From positions 421,606,304 to 421,670,303 of the forward strand of contig NC_073692.1 of assembly GCF_029784155.1 (NCBI RefSeq): DNA of 64,000 bases, given 5' to 3'. Positions 11,765 to 23,761 of this stretch are shown in pieces (within the stretch, counting starts at the first letter, position 1; every line of letters starts with the position of its first letter). The position numbers and the translations under genes were made by a program. Under the pieces are notes generated by a model that saw only the letters and a program-made list of their open reading frames with translations, ran no database searches and was not told the origin of the DNA. This DNA comes from Uranotaenia lowii. Lineage: Eukaryota; Arthropoda; Insecta; Diptera; Culicidae.

Positions 11765-13487
11765 AAAAAAGACATAAATTATAAAATTTTTAAAAATTAC
11801 AAAAATTACAACAATTACATGAACTAAAAAATTTACAAAACCTACAAAAAATACACAAATTGTAAAAAAATACACAAATTGTAAACAAAATCTATCGACT
11901 GGCTAACAGCCAGCCTTACAAATTTCATAGCATGGAATGTGTGAATCTGAACAACAAATCAATATCACTGTGCCACTACTTCATCCGCATTTTTAAGGCT
12001 ATAATTTTTCATTGTAATCTGCTTGTAGTCAAACCCATAGATACGATGTGCGAAAAGACATACATCTTCCATTAAATAGATGCTTTTTTCCTGCATGTTC
12101 CATTACTTAATCGACCAGCTAATCCTCCCATCCGTTCAATTAAAAGCTCAACAATCGCTCCCGTATCACGGTGCTGCAGACCATAATGCTCATTCCGTTT
12201 AGCAGCGCCAGGGCGCCTCCCCATACAAAATACGAAAAGCGCCGACCAAGTGCAGAGAAAAATGTTTCCCTGATGCACACGATCCCGTCAGCGAAAAGTG
12301 CAAAACTAGACCCTCCTGAACACGATCATCAGCATCATCATCATTATCGTCGGCACGCACAGACCAGTTCTCATGGCGGCCCAGGCGAGGCGGTTCGAAA
12401 AATCTTCACCTCAAGTTGGACGTAGGTTCCCAAGTTTGCGTCGTTCTTGTTTGCGCATCAACAAGAGCGCACGACGCCTCACCCGAGGGGCTCGTCTTCT
12501 TGTTTTCGCTGGGCCTTTGGGAAGATTAGATTACCGTCCGGCGCCTCCGAGTTGTCGGAAAGTTTCCGCGCGGAATGCGGCAACTTTGAATAAGTGTGAG
12601 GTCATCGTTGTGCTATTTTGAGGTACCAGTAGTGTCCTCGTCAGATGCATAGAAAGCTACTGGGTGGTTTATTTTGAATATACAAATTCCTTGAAAAATG
12701 AAATGGAATATTAATCACTGCAAGAGATATTCTTAAAATTTATTTGGAATGTAGTTTAAAAAACTTTGCTGCAAGTTATTTTAAAAAGTTCCCTAGGCGT
12801 AACTGCTTTGCGCGAAAAGAGGCTGATGATATTATGCACTTTGTAAGTCCAAAGATTGATAAAAATATTTGAATAGCATTGCGGCGAGATGAGCTTCTAA
12901 GGTAGAAATATTGAAGATATTCTGAAGAATATAGGTGGATAGATGAAGCTAGTGCGCTTCGTAGAAAAAGTGAAAAGGTGGTGAGGAATGTAAGCGGAGG
13001 GCGATTTGTGTAGAAAACTCAAAACAAACTGATCGGATAAACTTTTGCTAGGCTCACTGACTGACTATGTAGAGAGGGCGAAGCAATCACAGATCGTCTT
13101 CACAGTCAGCCTAGAGTGGCTTAGGTGTATACACAAAAAAAAAAATGACATTTTGGTATCCCTAGAAAACACAATTTTTTTGACGAATTTTTAAAGGTAA
13201 CTGTTTTTTTTTTTGGCTATTTATTATTATTAACTTTTTTCTGATTATTTCTATACCTTAATTTTGTTTTCCTTTGTTTTTGGGAATGTAAGCGCAATAT
13301 TTTTGCATAACAATCAACTGAATCTATAAAGTTTACAAGTGTCTTAGGCTATACTTTTTGTGAAAATATCAACGTTATTTTTAATCATAGTTTTATTTTT
13401 GAATTTTGATTATTATATCTGATCGAGTTTTTTAAAAGGAATCCAGTTTGGAATTCTAAATGCAAAGATTAAGCAAAGAATTTCTAT
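11765..13487. other. Unique region between satellite and LINE
   Basis: The first 120 bp are degenerate A-rich satellite edge with TTACAAAA and CCTACAAAA units. About 12.06-12.62 kb is more GC-rich, with CAT/CAC-rich and CpG-containing segments, but no exon can be supported. The remainder is AT-rich and holds no recognised feature. Confidence 0.4.
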
Positions 13488-14049
13488 GAGCGTTCGACGG
13501 CGGGTGACGAACGGTTGACAATGTGCAACTCGAGACCCCATACATCCAGCCTTCGGGTAGTGGTCATATCACCTCTTGTCTCACAAGTACGACTCTCTAT
13601 TATGCGGTTCGGGCTCCGTCCGTCGGAATCGCCTGATTGCCAGTGCTAATCTCGGGGATCGGAACACTCACCCGAAGAGCTCCCTTCTCGATGATAGATG
13701 ACACCTACGGGTCCGTCAAGGGTGAAAGTTTGTCTGCATTATACTTGAGCTCTATTTCGGCACTACACATCTACCTCCTTGTGGTGCTAGCTGAGGTGCG
13801 AGCAACCTTAGCAGAGATCGGGTACCCAACCCCGGTGGATGTTTTGGTCGCATGCAGACTGAGATAGAGTTCTCCGTACGCGTCTTTTCCCCATGTCAGG
13901 GGCGGCTTGCGGAGTGCAACAACCTCCTGGTGGTGTTCAAGACCAGAAACAGCAACATCACGGCGGTCCTCCTGTGAGATAGTTGGGTTAGCTGCGGGCC
14001 TGCGAGCCCGTGACTACAAAAAACACAAGCAACGAACAACATATTTAAG
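13488..14049 (+). mobile_element. 5' untranslated region of a LINE (approximate)
   Basis: This GC-richer segment precedes the LINE coding remnant without a break and differs in composition from the AT-rich flank. It has no homology that I can name. The left edge is placed at the composition change near GCGTTCGACGG, and no target duplication was found. Confidence 0.4.
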
Positions 14050-17000
14050 ATGGAAATCGGCAAAGACCCACGCGACGAAAAAAAACTAGCGATTGGAAAC
14101 TCAGAACATGAAACCGCCGATCTCTAAATTTCATGGGCAGTACCCACGTGCTCTTCAACTAAATGGAGAGCTGCAAATTCGTGGAAGGGCTCCACGGTAC
14201 GAACGTATCCAGATGGTTGTGCCGTCTACCACAGCTGAGGCAACACACACGAACTTGGAGCAGCTTTTAAAGTGATGGGAAAGATGCAAAAGCGCGTGAT
14301 CAGGTGGTAGCCGATCAACCCACGAATATGCCGGTTGAGGATTGAGGGCCAGTTCTTCAACATCAGCGTTATCAACATGACAGACCCCACCTTGGAACTA
14401 CAGATGACGACAAAGACGAATTCTACGCGCAGCTGGAACGTGAATACGACCGCTGCCCAAATCATGATATCAAGAGCATCATCGGGGATTTCAATGCTTA
14501 GGTTGGCCAGGAGGAGGAATTTAAACCGTCAACTGGAAGGTTCAGTGCGCACCAGCTGACCAACGAAGACGGCCTCAGACTAATAGATTTCGCCGCATCC
14601 AAACAAATGGCAGTACGAAGTACCTTTTTCCAGCACCGCCTTCCACACAAGCTCTAGGATCACCGTACCAAAAGCAACCACAGATCGACCCCATTTTTAT
14701 AGACAGCCGGCACTTCTCGGACAATATCGACATCAGACCTTTATCTGGTGATGGTGAAGATGCGCCCAAAATTCTGAGGTCGCAGCAGACTACGTGCAAT
14801 CGCTCGAAGCAGCACTGCCGGCAGAGGGCGAGCTTGACGAAGCCCCTCTCGAGGACTGTTGGGATACCATCAAGACAGCCATCATTAGTGCTGCGGAGAG
14901 CCTCATCGTTCATGTGGGACGAACTCGACGGAACAACTGGTTCGACGAAGAGTTGTAAGAGGGTGATGGACGAAAAAACTGCCGCGCGGACGACAGAAGA
15001 GGCACCCGTCGAAATGTGGAAAATCACCGACAGCGGAATGAGCAGCGAGTCCGAATTTTCCAGGAGAAAAAGCGCGGCCTGGAGGAGGAGGAGCTCAAGG
15101 AACTGGAGCAGCTGCATGGTTCCCAACAAACACGAAAGTTCTATCAGAAGCTCAACGCATCTCGCAAAGGCTTTGTGCCGCAAGCCGAAATGTGCCGGGA
15201 TAAGGACAGGGGCATCCTGACGGACAATCGTGAGGTGATCACAAGGTGGAAGCAGCACTTCGATGAACACCTGAACGGCGCACATGCAGGAGATCAAGAC
15301 GGTGGGGGTGTGGTGGATGCCGGATTAGCCACCGCATGTCACAACATTGTTGCAAGAATTGCGGTGCGATGTGAATGTTTATGCGAGCTAAAAATTCTTG
15401 ATAAACATCCTACATCGACCCATGGGCAATGGACTGCATATGCTGACGTGGCGGGTCATGTTCAGTGTGTCGCCGCGCGATAGCTTTAAGTTAACGAATA
15501 ATGAAGATTACTGTACCAACCACCAACGAGTTAAGTTCTACGTTCTATCACGTCCCCCAAAAGTTCAGTTCATGGCTGACGAAACTAGTTCAGGGGAAGG
15601 TACATCGCCGGCGTAGCCAACGACGTAGAGGAGCCACTCCCAACGGTAAGTGAAGTTAAGGAAGGCATTCGCCAGCTGAATAGAAACAAGTCGGCGGAAG
15701 GATGGCATCGCAGCTGAACTTATCAAAATGGGCCCGGCAAAGTTGGCCGATTGCCTACACTGGTTGGTGGTCCGGATCTGGGACATAGAACAGCTACCGG
15801 AGGAGTGGAAGGAGGGAGTAGTATGCTCCATCTACAAGAAGGGTGACAAACAGGACTGTGAGAACTGCCGAGCAATCACTGTCCTCAATGCGCCTACAAA
15901 GTGTTGTTCCGAATCCTACTCCGCCGCCTAATGCCACAAGGAAATAGATTCGTGAGACGTCATCAGGCCGGCTTCATGGAGGGACGGTCAACGACGGACC
16001 AGATCTTCACATTACGCAAATCCTCCAAAAATGCCGTGAATACCAAGTCCCTACGCACCATCTATTCATCCACTTCAAAGCTGCATACGACACGATCGAC
16101 CGTAACGAGCTATGAAAAATTATGGACGAGAACGGCTTTCCCTTGAGTCTGATCAGATTGGTCAAGGCGCTATAAGGTGTTATCTGACGGGCGGTGGGCG
16201 AAATGTGGGGCACGATTTTCAAGAGATCCAGTCCATTTATCTGCTTTGCCGATGACATTGATATAGTCGGCAGATCATCTGCGGCGGTGAAGGAAATTTA
16301 CTGCAAACTGAAACGCGAAGCAAGAAGGATTGGGTTGATGATTAATACGTCCAAGACGAAGTACATGCTGGCCTGCGGATCCGAGACCGACCGAACCCGC
16401 TTGTCCAGTAATAACAAGATCATGATCGACGGCGACGAGCTGGAGATAGTCGAAGACTTTGTCTATCTCAGCTCATTGGTGACCGCAGACAATGACACCA
16501 GCCGTGAGATCTGGCGGCGAAGTCGGAAGTTGTGCCTACTATGGTCTCCACAAGCAACTGCGTTCGAGAAGACTTAGCTCTCGCACGAAGTGTATCCTGT
16601 ATATGACGCTCATTAGACCAGTTGTCCTCTACGGGTAAGAGACATGGATATTGCTCGAGGAGGACCTGCGTACACTTGGAATATTCGAGCGACGAGTGTT
16701 AAGAACCATCTTTGGCGGCGTGCAGGAGAACGGAGTGTGGAGGCGAAGGATGAACCACGAGCTCTTGCGAGACCCTCCGGCAAACCCAGTATCTAGAAGG
16801 TGGTGAAGGCTCGCCGGAAACGCTGGGCAAGACATGTTGCAAGAATGGCGGATGACTGTCCTGCAAAACAGGTGTTCGCTACGAATTCGGTAGCCGGTAG
16901 GAACAAGACGAGCAGGGGCGCAACAAGCGAGGTGATTAGACCAAGTGGAGCGTGATCTGGCGGATGTGAGATGTCCGAGCAATTGGAGAACGGTTGCCAT

Positions 17001-17069
17001 GGACCGAGTGAGTTTTAGGAATGATGTTCGTCAAGTTATGTCGTGAGACGTAATACTACGAAAAAAAAA
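14050..17069 (+). pseudogene. LINE endonuclease-reverse transcriptase pseudogene with poly(A) end
   Basis: A degenerate non-LTR retrotransposon that once encoded a single protein with an apurinic-type endonuclease and a reverse transcriptase. Visible landmarks in order are a start codon at 14050 (MEIGKDPRDEKK), an endonuclease N-terminal block near 14109-14150 (RSLNF), and the endonuclease motif IGDFNA at 14481-14498, followed by a stop. Next come NGLRL-like residues, a charged linker with EEEELKELEQL (about 15080-15115), RT block QAGFMEGRSTTDQIF at 15964-16010, the catalytic FADD at 16245-16256, and the C-terminal NGVWRRRMNHEL region at about 16730-16765. It ends in poly(A) at 17058-17069. 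Frameshifts and stops are spread along its length, about 260 bp of unrelated DNA lies at 15330-15600, and the part of the RT just before FADD is deleted. A single ORF and this endonuclease type suit an RTE-like clade, but clade assignment needs a tree. Confidence 0.85.
15330..15600. mobile_element. Unidentified insertion inside the LINE
   Basis: LINE protein similarity stops after the HFDEHLNG-type motif near 15280-15300 and resumes near 15605-15650 (VSEVKEGIRQLN). The roughly 260 bp between has no LINE-like frame. It has no clear terminal repeats that I can see, so its nature and exact edges are open. Confidence 0.4.
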
Positions 17070-18974
17070 AGTTCTCAGAACTTGGGTGTTTAAAAACCTG
17101 AGCGATTCCTAATCTTTTGTAAAGTTGAAGATCTTTCGTACAGTTGAATTGGTATTCTTTCATTTTTTTAATTTTTTTTATCACCTTTTTTGGAGCCATA
17201 ATGAGAACGTTATTGATAAGAAATAGTAAATTTTACTTGAATACAATAAAACTATATGTATAAGAAAGAACATTTCATACCAGTTCTAGTGATATAATTA
17301 CATTTCAAAACTTGTATAATTTCTAATAACTAAAGAATGTTACAAAACAATCCTTTTAATTTGAAACATAACTACTTTTTGGTTTTGATTTATCAAATGG
17401 GTAGCAAACTTTGCAAACCCTGAAGCGTCCGCCTAAATTCATTGGAATGTTCAGTTCAATCCAGCACAAAGAAGTGCAAATCCTTGTTCTACTAAAATGT
17501 CAACCACAAGACGTTCGTTGATTTGCGTTCATCCCGGCCACAACGACTCGTAAATGAATTATTTTACGACCGAACGCCACAGTCTTTTGGTGCTGATTTT
17601 TTTTTGCTTATTTCGAAACGTGAGAGCATCGTTAAGCATTCATTTGGTTTTGAAAATTTCATGATATTTTGGTTTTAATACGTTCTAAGTTGTGTCGACA
17701 ATTTTTAAATTTTTTTTTAAATATTAAGAATGGAACTACTGGACAATTAGTTGATACTGAAAGTAGGTCTTACGATAAAACTTTTATCCCCTGCTCCAAG
17801 CTCCTGTTGTAGGATGCAAGTTTCTCAGCATTCCAGCAGCCTCCATCATAATCGTGGGAGTTTTCATGAGTCGTGGATCGTAAATGGGGTAGAATGTTGT
17901 TTTGAAGAGCCCCTGGTAATAAAAACAAACAGAAATCTTATCGAAAACGAGCAAACATGAGATGAAACACGTTCCTCTTGGTCAAATGGCAGCAACAGAG
18001 CGTCGAGTTTGGAGTGAAAAGACGAAACCGACGACGTGTGTCCATGTTTAGCAAGTGTTACAATCAGGAGAAAGAAGGGAGGCCGCAACATATAAAAAAA
18101 AGACACGGAGAAATAAATAAATACAGACCAGAACCTTGCTGCTAGTGCTGGCTGGTGACTTCACAAATGAGACGAGCGCTCAGAAGCCATAAAATTTAAT
18201 TGTGTCCATCAGCATTAATTAAATTATATACATATGAGTTTATCGCTGAGCCATCCCTCCGGTACAGAGAAATTGGACCTCTCGTTTCCCGAAAAAGTAG
18301 CATCATTATGGCACCCATCACACCGGCAAGTAGGACTCGTTCAAGGTTTCGTATTTAGTTTTACAACCATCCATGGTCAGTCGGGTATCTAACCGAGTCC
18401 AGCTCCTTTTCGCTGCTGAAAACCTGCAAAGCCCTGAAGCTCAATGAAGCGCTCGATGACAGTCATGGTGTATAAGATGAAGTTGGTCCTACATACAATG
18501 AAGCCAAAGCTCGCCTAGATACTGGCGGGAGATAGTGGATAAACGGTTAGCTAAAAATGATAGCTCACCTAGATTCCACTTTCGGAAAATGTCCTGCTTC
18601 GGGGCCTCAGCTCGGTACGGTCAAGTGCAACGCCAATTCATCCAGAACAATTCAACGAGGGTGACACCGACACCGTGTTTTTTCGATTGTATTACCAATT
18701 TCCATTCGGAGAGCACCTGCGGGCTTTAAAGTAAATGCAAAGTGGACCTTTGGCTGATGAGCTGATCCATATCGCAGATGTGATTGTTCCGTTGAATAAA
18801 AATGTACTCAAGAAGGTTTTGAAAATCCCAGGAAATTTTTCTTAAAATATTTTTTCTTATTTCATATCAGATACAAATCTGATAAATATCTGATGAAAAT
18901 TCCGAATTTAAGATTGTGAGTTTAGTTTTATATTTCGATTCCAAATTTCAGATTAGAGTATAAGTATACACATC
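17070..18974. other. Unique region, no gene recognised
   Basis: AT-rich DNA with a more balanced stretch at 18.1-18.75 kb. No coding motif, RNA or repeat could be supported. Confidence 0.4.
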
Positions 18975-19106
18975 TAAAGCATGGATCAGGATTAATCTGG
19001 ACGCATTAAAACGGGTCCATTTCGGAGCTATGTAAACGAAATAAAAATGTTTTGTACTTAAAATGTAGGGTTTTTATTGCACTTTAAAGGAAAAATAATT
19101 AAAAAC

Positions 19107-20308
19107 TAGAGATGTACCGAATATTCGGTCGGCCGAATATTCGGCGCCGAATACCGCCAAAAAACCGTTAAGCCGAATATTCGGCTCACCGAATAGTTGA
19201 GCTAAGTATTCGGCCGAATAGGCCGAATATTTATTATTTGAAATTTATTTAAAAACAGACTTCTCAAATTTTTCAACTGATGTTGGAAAATTTATTTAAT
19301 ATGCAAAGGTAATGTTGAAAAAGCTTCAAAATCATCAAAAACTTATGATTTCTGTTAAACATTTCAGATGTATTCGTGTATTTTTCACTGGAGATAGCTA
19401 TATACTTTGATTATCGTTTATTCCAAATTTTCCTGATATATCTAGGCTTGCCCATAAACCACTTGAAGAATTCGAAAAAAGCTAAACAATCAGAATCAGG
19501 ATGGCCATAAATTTTTTTAAACTTTCCGAATTTTACCCCGGTTTATTTAGATTTTTTGCGTTATCGATTAAAAAAAATCAAATATCTCTTTGAAATTTTT
19601 TAAATTTTCTGTTACAAAACGATTTTTAGAGTAAATTTATTCGTTAGATACGATATGAACACTACTGTTATAATTCGATGAAAACTTTGATTTCAACTAA
19701 TTTTAATTCATGTTCCTCTTGTATGTTCAAGAATAATGCCTAGTTTCTGTTCAGATTTTCCCTTTTTTTACAAGTTTAAAAAAAATCGTTCAGTCCCGGC
19801 CGTGTGGATACGTGGCGTAGAAGGTATTGTGTGCCTAAGGTTAAAGATCATCGTTCTTTTTGTCAATTTTTTTTTTACATCAAGCAAAAATTAGACATCT
19901 AATTTGATATAAGCTTAACACCTATTTTTACATGATTTGTCCCAGATTTTACTGGAACCCAATCTCTTTTGTGATAATCGTCCTCAAAGCGACAAGTCAT
20001 CTAATATCGTTTCAGCTTATGGTGATATTTGGAAATCAAAGGGACATCTACTTGAAAAAGTTGATACTTGATACAACTGGTTGGAAATAATCGACTGAAA
20101 AACATGAGGGACATTAAGAAGGCAGAAATAGAAGATTTCTATTAGAAATAGTAGTAGAAATAGAAGTATTTCTATTGAAAACTCAATAGAATATTTGACC
20201 GAATATTCGGCCGAATATTCGGCCGAATATTCGTTTGGCCGAATAGTTGAAAAGGTCAATATTCGGTATTCGGCCGTTCGCCGAATACCACTATTCGGTA
20301 CATCTCTA
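19107..20308. mobile_element. hAT-like non-autonomous element nested in the ITmD37E copy
   Basis: Terminal inverted repeats start TAGAGATGTACCGAAT. They are followed at both ends by clusters of the palindromic motif GGCCGAATATTCGG, a typical subterminal repeat arrangement. The element is flanked by a perfect 8-bp duplication TTAAAAAC at 19099-19106 and 20309-20316. An 8-bp duplication with this type of terminus points to the hAT superfamily. The 1.2-kb interior is AT-rich with no transposase frame, so it would have moved with a transposase supplied elsewhere. It is younger than its host transposon. Confidence 0.88.
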
Positions 20309-20316
20309 TTAAAAAC

Positions 20317-20880
20317 ATATTCCGATGATGTTTTGATGAATTTTCGAATTTCGTCCAGTACCACTCATTATAGTTTGGTCACCCATTTTGTGCCAGGAAG
20401 CTGCCCAAAATCCATCTTCATGTACGTTTCGTCATCCATGAGGATGCATCCGTCTTACTTCGATGGAATCTTCTGGTATAACTTTCGGGTACGTCCTTTG
20501 GCTACTAAATTCTGCTTCGATGTCCGGTTTGGATGCTTACTGGCCCGATTGGATCGTATTCCTTCGCGCAGACGAATCCTATGGACGGTGCACAGGTCAG
20601 CGTTGAATTGCTTGACGATGTCAGAGTCCGACTAACCTGTGTTTGCCTTGATCGTTCTCAACACCTTCAAATGCAGTTTCCGATCCTTAATTCCACTATG
20701 ACGCTTGGTATGAACCTGTCGATCGATAGTATGCATCTCACGGACACGTTTGAGAACGCTGCACACGGTTGATTTGACTATTTTTAACGATTTTTGAACC
20801 TGACCACGTCGGGTTTTTGACGTGGGTGTATAAAATTAATTTTCATCTCGCGGCTTCCATCACGTGTTACATTTTTGAAA
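20317..20880 (-). pseudogene. Transposase remnant of the family A ITmD37E element
   Basis: On the minus strand, from the initiation region near 20862 down to 20317, pieces of a mariner-type transposase can be read: THVKNPTWSGSKIV, STVCSVLKRVRE, the first acidic motif MDDETYMKMDFGQLPG, and a C-terminal RKFIKTSSEY. Stops and frame changes separate them. The segment holding the second Asp and the final Glu of the catalytic triad is missing. The nested hAT-like element lies just beyond its C-terminal end. Confidence 0.8.
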
Positions 20881-21017
20881 CAAAACGAATCGTAATGAAA
20901 TTTTCAACATTGATAGAGGAAACATTCCAAAACAAAGTACTGTCAAAACATTCCAGATCCGACAACTAGGAGCACTATGGGATAATAAACAGTGCGTCCA
21001 GATTTGATCCATGCTTT

Positions 21018-22924
21018 ATAGCTTCAGATTAAGTATTTGAAATAGATATTATAGAAGCCTTAAAACCCTATGACTAATCTTTCAATTTAACAATCATTGT
21101 TTTTCCTGCTTGTTTCTCGAAGCATTGTTATTATTTTGCTGCCCAAGAATCGCTCATTTTTTGTTCCAAACCCAGCGCAATGTTCGAGAATCCGTACGAA
21201 AATCGTGAAATGCGTGTCTTCGGAACAAGAAGCAAGGAAGCGGACGAAAACCCTCGATGACACGGACGAGAGGGGGCTTCTTCAACAACCATTTCCGAAC
21301 ACGAACGAGCCTGGCAGCTACCACCTTATGTACGAGCTGGCCACGATCGCAGTTTATGCCGTTTTCGTTTATCTCCACTCGCGCTGGGCAAAACTTTTTC
21401 TGAATAAACAAACAGAATCGTTACCCGGGACGATGCAAATATATGGTTGCTATACTCACCCTTATGCTTACCCCCAACACTGACAACTTTTACGGGGTGC
21501 AACCGCCTGCTTGAGGTTCAAATCTCGGGCAAAACTAGTGGACTTCTGAATTAATAACCGAACATAATAACAGCAGTTAGGGCAAAACTCGTGGGTAACT
21601 AGGTTGCCACTGCCAATAAACGAAAACACTATTAGTTTCGGTTCAATGGGTCGTTACTAGGGATGCCAGATAAATTTTTGTTGCCAATGGGTTTCCTTTT
21701 CAAGATTAAAAGTAAAATGATATCGTTTTCATATCTGAGTTCATTTAATATTTAGTAAAATTCAGATTTCCACTAATTCTTGAATTGATTTATTTTAATA
21801 ATTTCAAAGTACACTCAAATTTTTACCAGGTAACTCTGCCAAAGGCACAAGCTCGTCAGTCGCACCTTTACATGAGGTATTGGCGTTGCAAGTGACGAAA
21901 ATCTTCAGCTCAAGACGCAGCTAACGATCGTAAGTTCAACAAAGAGAGAAGGCTCAGGTCAGCATTCCAGGTTGCATCATCGAGCAAGAAATGTGAACCG
22001 AAACCTCAGGCCCAACTCTGGTGGCCATTCTGAGTCAGAGGTCCAGAAACGCGATCCGATATTTTGCTTGTTCATTCTGAGTCCGTTCCCTTCGCTGTGG
22101 AACACTCAACCTCAAGCCCATTTTCATATTGCTATTAAAGATTCTGTTTCTCTAGACGATTTCTTGGTTTTCTTACGCCGAGCTCCTTCCTTCCAGTGGT
22201 TTTCACTGTTTTGTGTACATATTTTTACCACTAAACTTTTTCCTTCTCTCGCCAGACCAAATTCTTCTTACGGCCACTAATTCGTTTCTTGTTAAGTTCC
22301 TAAAAGAGCAGAAAAATTGAAAAGAAGCAAAACAGCACACGTAAAGTACTCTCTTCCTCTTCCCGTTGCTTTCGTCCATCGGCCGCAGCCTACGCCACGC
22401 ATCGATCCTCTGGCCCACCTTCCAGATTATGGGGAAATGAATATTCGGCCACGGAGCCACTTTTAGGTTCTTGGAGGATGAGGAAACGAAATGAGGGTTA
22501 TTAGGCGCAAAATGCATGCAGAGCCGTAAAAAACGACGCGATACGGGTTTCCATATTTTGAGCTGCGTTTTCGCGCCTGGTTTCGAGAAGAAATAAAAAA
22601 TAACGTGCAAAAATCGATGAGATATGGCAACGGACTGAGAAGGTCACGGAACTTTTTGATGAGTTATATTTATGACCGTGACTGGAAATGCCAGGATGAT
22701 GGCTGTAAATATTTCAAACTCGGTACAATCAGCAGGTATCGATTCTGGGGCTTTGGAAAGGCTTTAGTGTGCTCGATCAAGATCTGGAAGTTCCCAATTT
22801 CGGGTAAGGTAGAGAAAGGAGGATATAAGAAGACATTATAAGAGTTAGACAATAAGAGGAATGACTGTAATACTAGACACAGTTATGAGGAAGTTTTGAA
22901 GTAATTATACATGATCATTAGACG
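21018..22924. other. Unique region, no gene recognised
   Basis: Mixed composition. The part at 21.1-21.5 kb and 21.9-22.6 kb is less AT-rich and contains short open frames on both strands without recognisable motifs. Nothing specific can be named. Confidence 0.4.
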
Positions 22925-23761
22925 AGAGACAAGAATCAAGAGACAAGAGACAAGAGACAAGAGACAAGAGACAAGAGACAAGAGACAAGAGACAAGAGAC
23001 AAGAGACAAGAGACAAGAGACAAGAGACAAGAGACAAGAGACAAGAGACAAGAGACAAGAGACAAGAGACAAGAGACAAGAGACAAGAGACAAGAGACAA
23101 GAGACAAGAGACAAGAGACAAGAGACAAGAGACAAGAGACAAGAGACAAGAGACAAGAGACAAGAGACAAGAGACAAGAGACAAGAGACAAGAGACAAGA
23201 GACAAGAGACAAGAGACAAGAGACAAGAGACAAAAGACAAGACACAAGAGACAAGAGACAAGAGACAAGAGACAAGAGACAAGAGACAAGAGACAAGAGA
23301 CAAGAGACAAGAGACAAGAGACAAGAGACAAGAGACAAGAGACAAGAGACAAGAGACAAGAGACAAGAGACAAGAGATAAGAGACAAGAGACAAGAGACA
23401 AGAGACAAGAGACAAGAGACAAGAGACAAGAGACAAGAGACAAGAGACAAGAGACAAGAGACAAGAGACAAGAGACAAGAGACAAGAGACAAGAGACAAG
23501 AGACAAGAGACAAGAGACAAGAGACAAGAGACAAGAGACAAGAGACAAGAGACAAGAGACAAGAGACAAGAGACAAGAGACAAGAGACAAGAGACAAGAG
23601 ACAAGAGACAAGAGACAAGAGACAAGAGACAAGAGACAAGAGACAAGAGACAAGAGACAAGAGACAAGAGACAAGAGACAAGAGACAAGAGACAAGAGAC
23701 AAGAGACAAGAGACAAGAGACAAGATAGAAGAGACAAGAGACAAGAGACAAGAGACAAGAG
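22925..23761 (+). repeat. 7-bp satellite array (GAGACAA)n, about 120 copies
   Basis: A homogeneous tandem array of about 0.84 kb. The plus strand is almost purely A, G and C. Substitutions are few: near 23232-23247 (AAAAGACAAGACACAAG), a T at about 23377, and ATAGAAG near 23726. Since 7 is not a multiple of 3 but the 21-bp super-unit has no stop codons, long open frames (RDKRQET on plus, SCLLSLV on minus) result. They are not genes. Confidence 0.97.

Larger units (their letters stand above)
18977..21017 (-). mobile_element. ITmD37E-type (IS630-Tc1-mariner) transposon, family A, internally deleted and split
   Basis: Terminal inverted repeats begin AAGCATGGATCA and are flanked by TA target duplications at 18975-18976 and 21018-21019. 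About 30 bp at each end match, including the block TCTGGACGCA. The right end matches the left end of the copy at 49997 in reverse orientation, so the transposase strand is minus. Without the nested hAT-like element (19107-20308 plus one 8-bp target copy) it is about 830 bp. The minus strand keeps a helix-turn-helix remnant (KSTVCSVLKRVRE, about 20765-20800), the DRQVHTKRHSGIKDRK segment, and the first catalytic motif MDDETY at 20422-20439. It then jumps to the C-terminal GRKFRKFIKTSSEY, so the second half of the DDE domain is deleted. Several frameshifts and stops are present, so it cannot make transposase. Confidence 0.9.

Noticed and set aside
14575..15297. 240-codon minus-strand frame
   Set aside because: It lies antisense to the LINE endonuclease-RT remnant and has no motif of its own; GC-rich third positions of the LINE leave the complement open.
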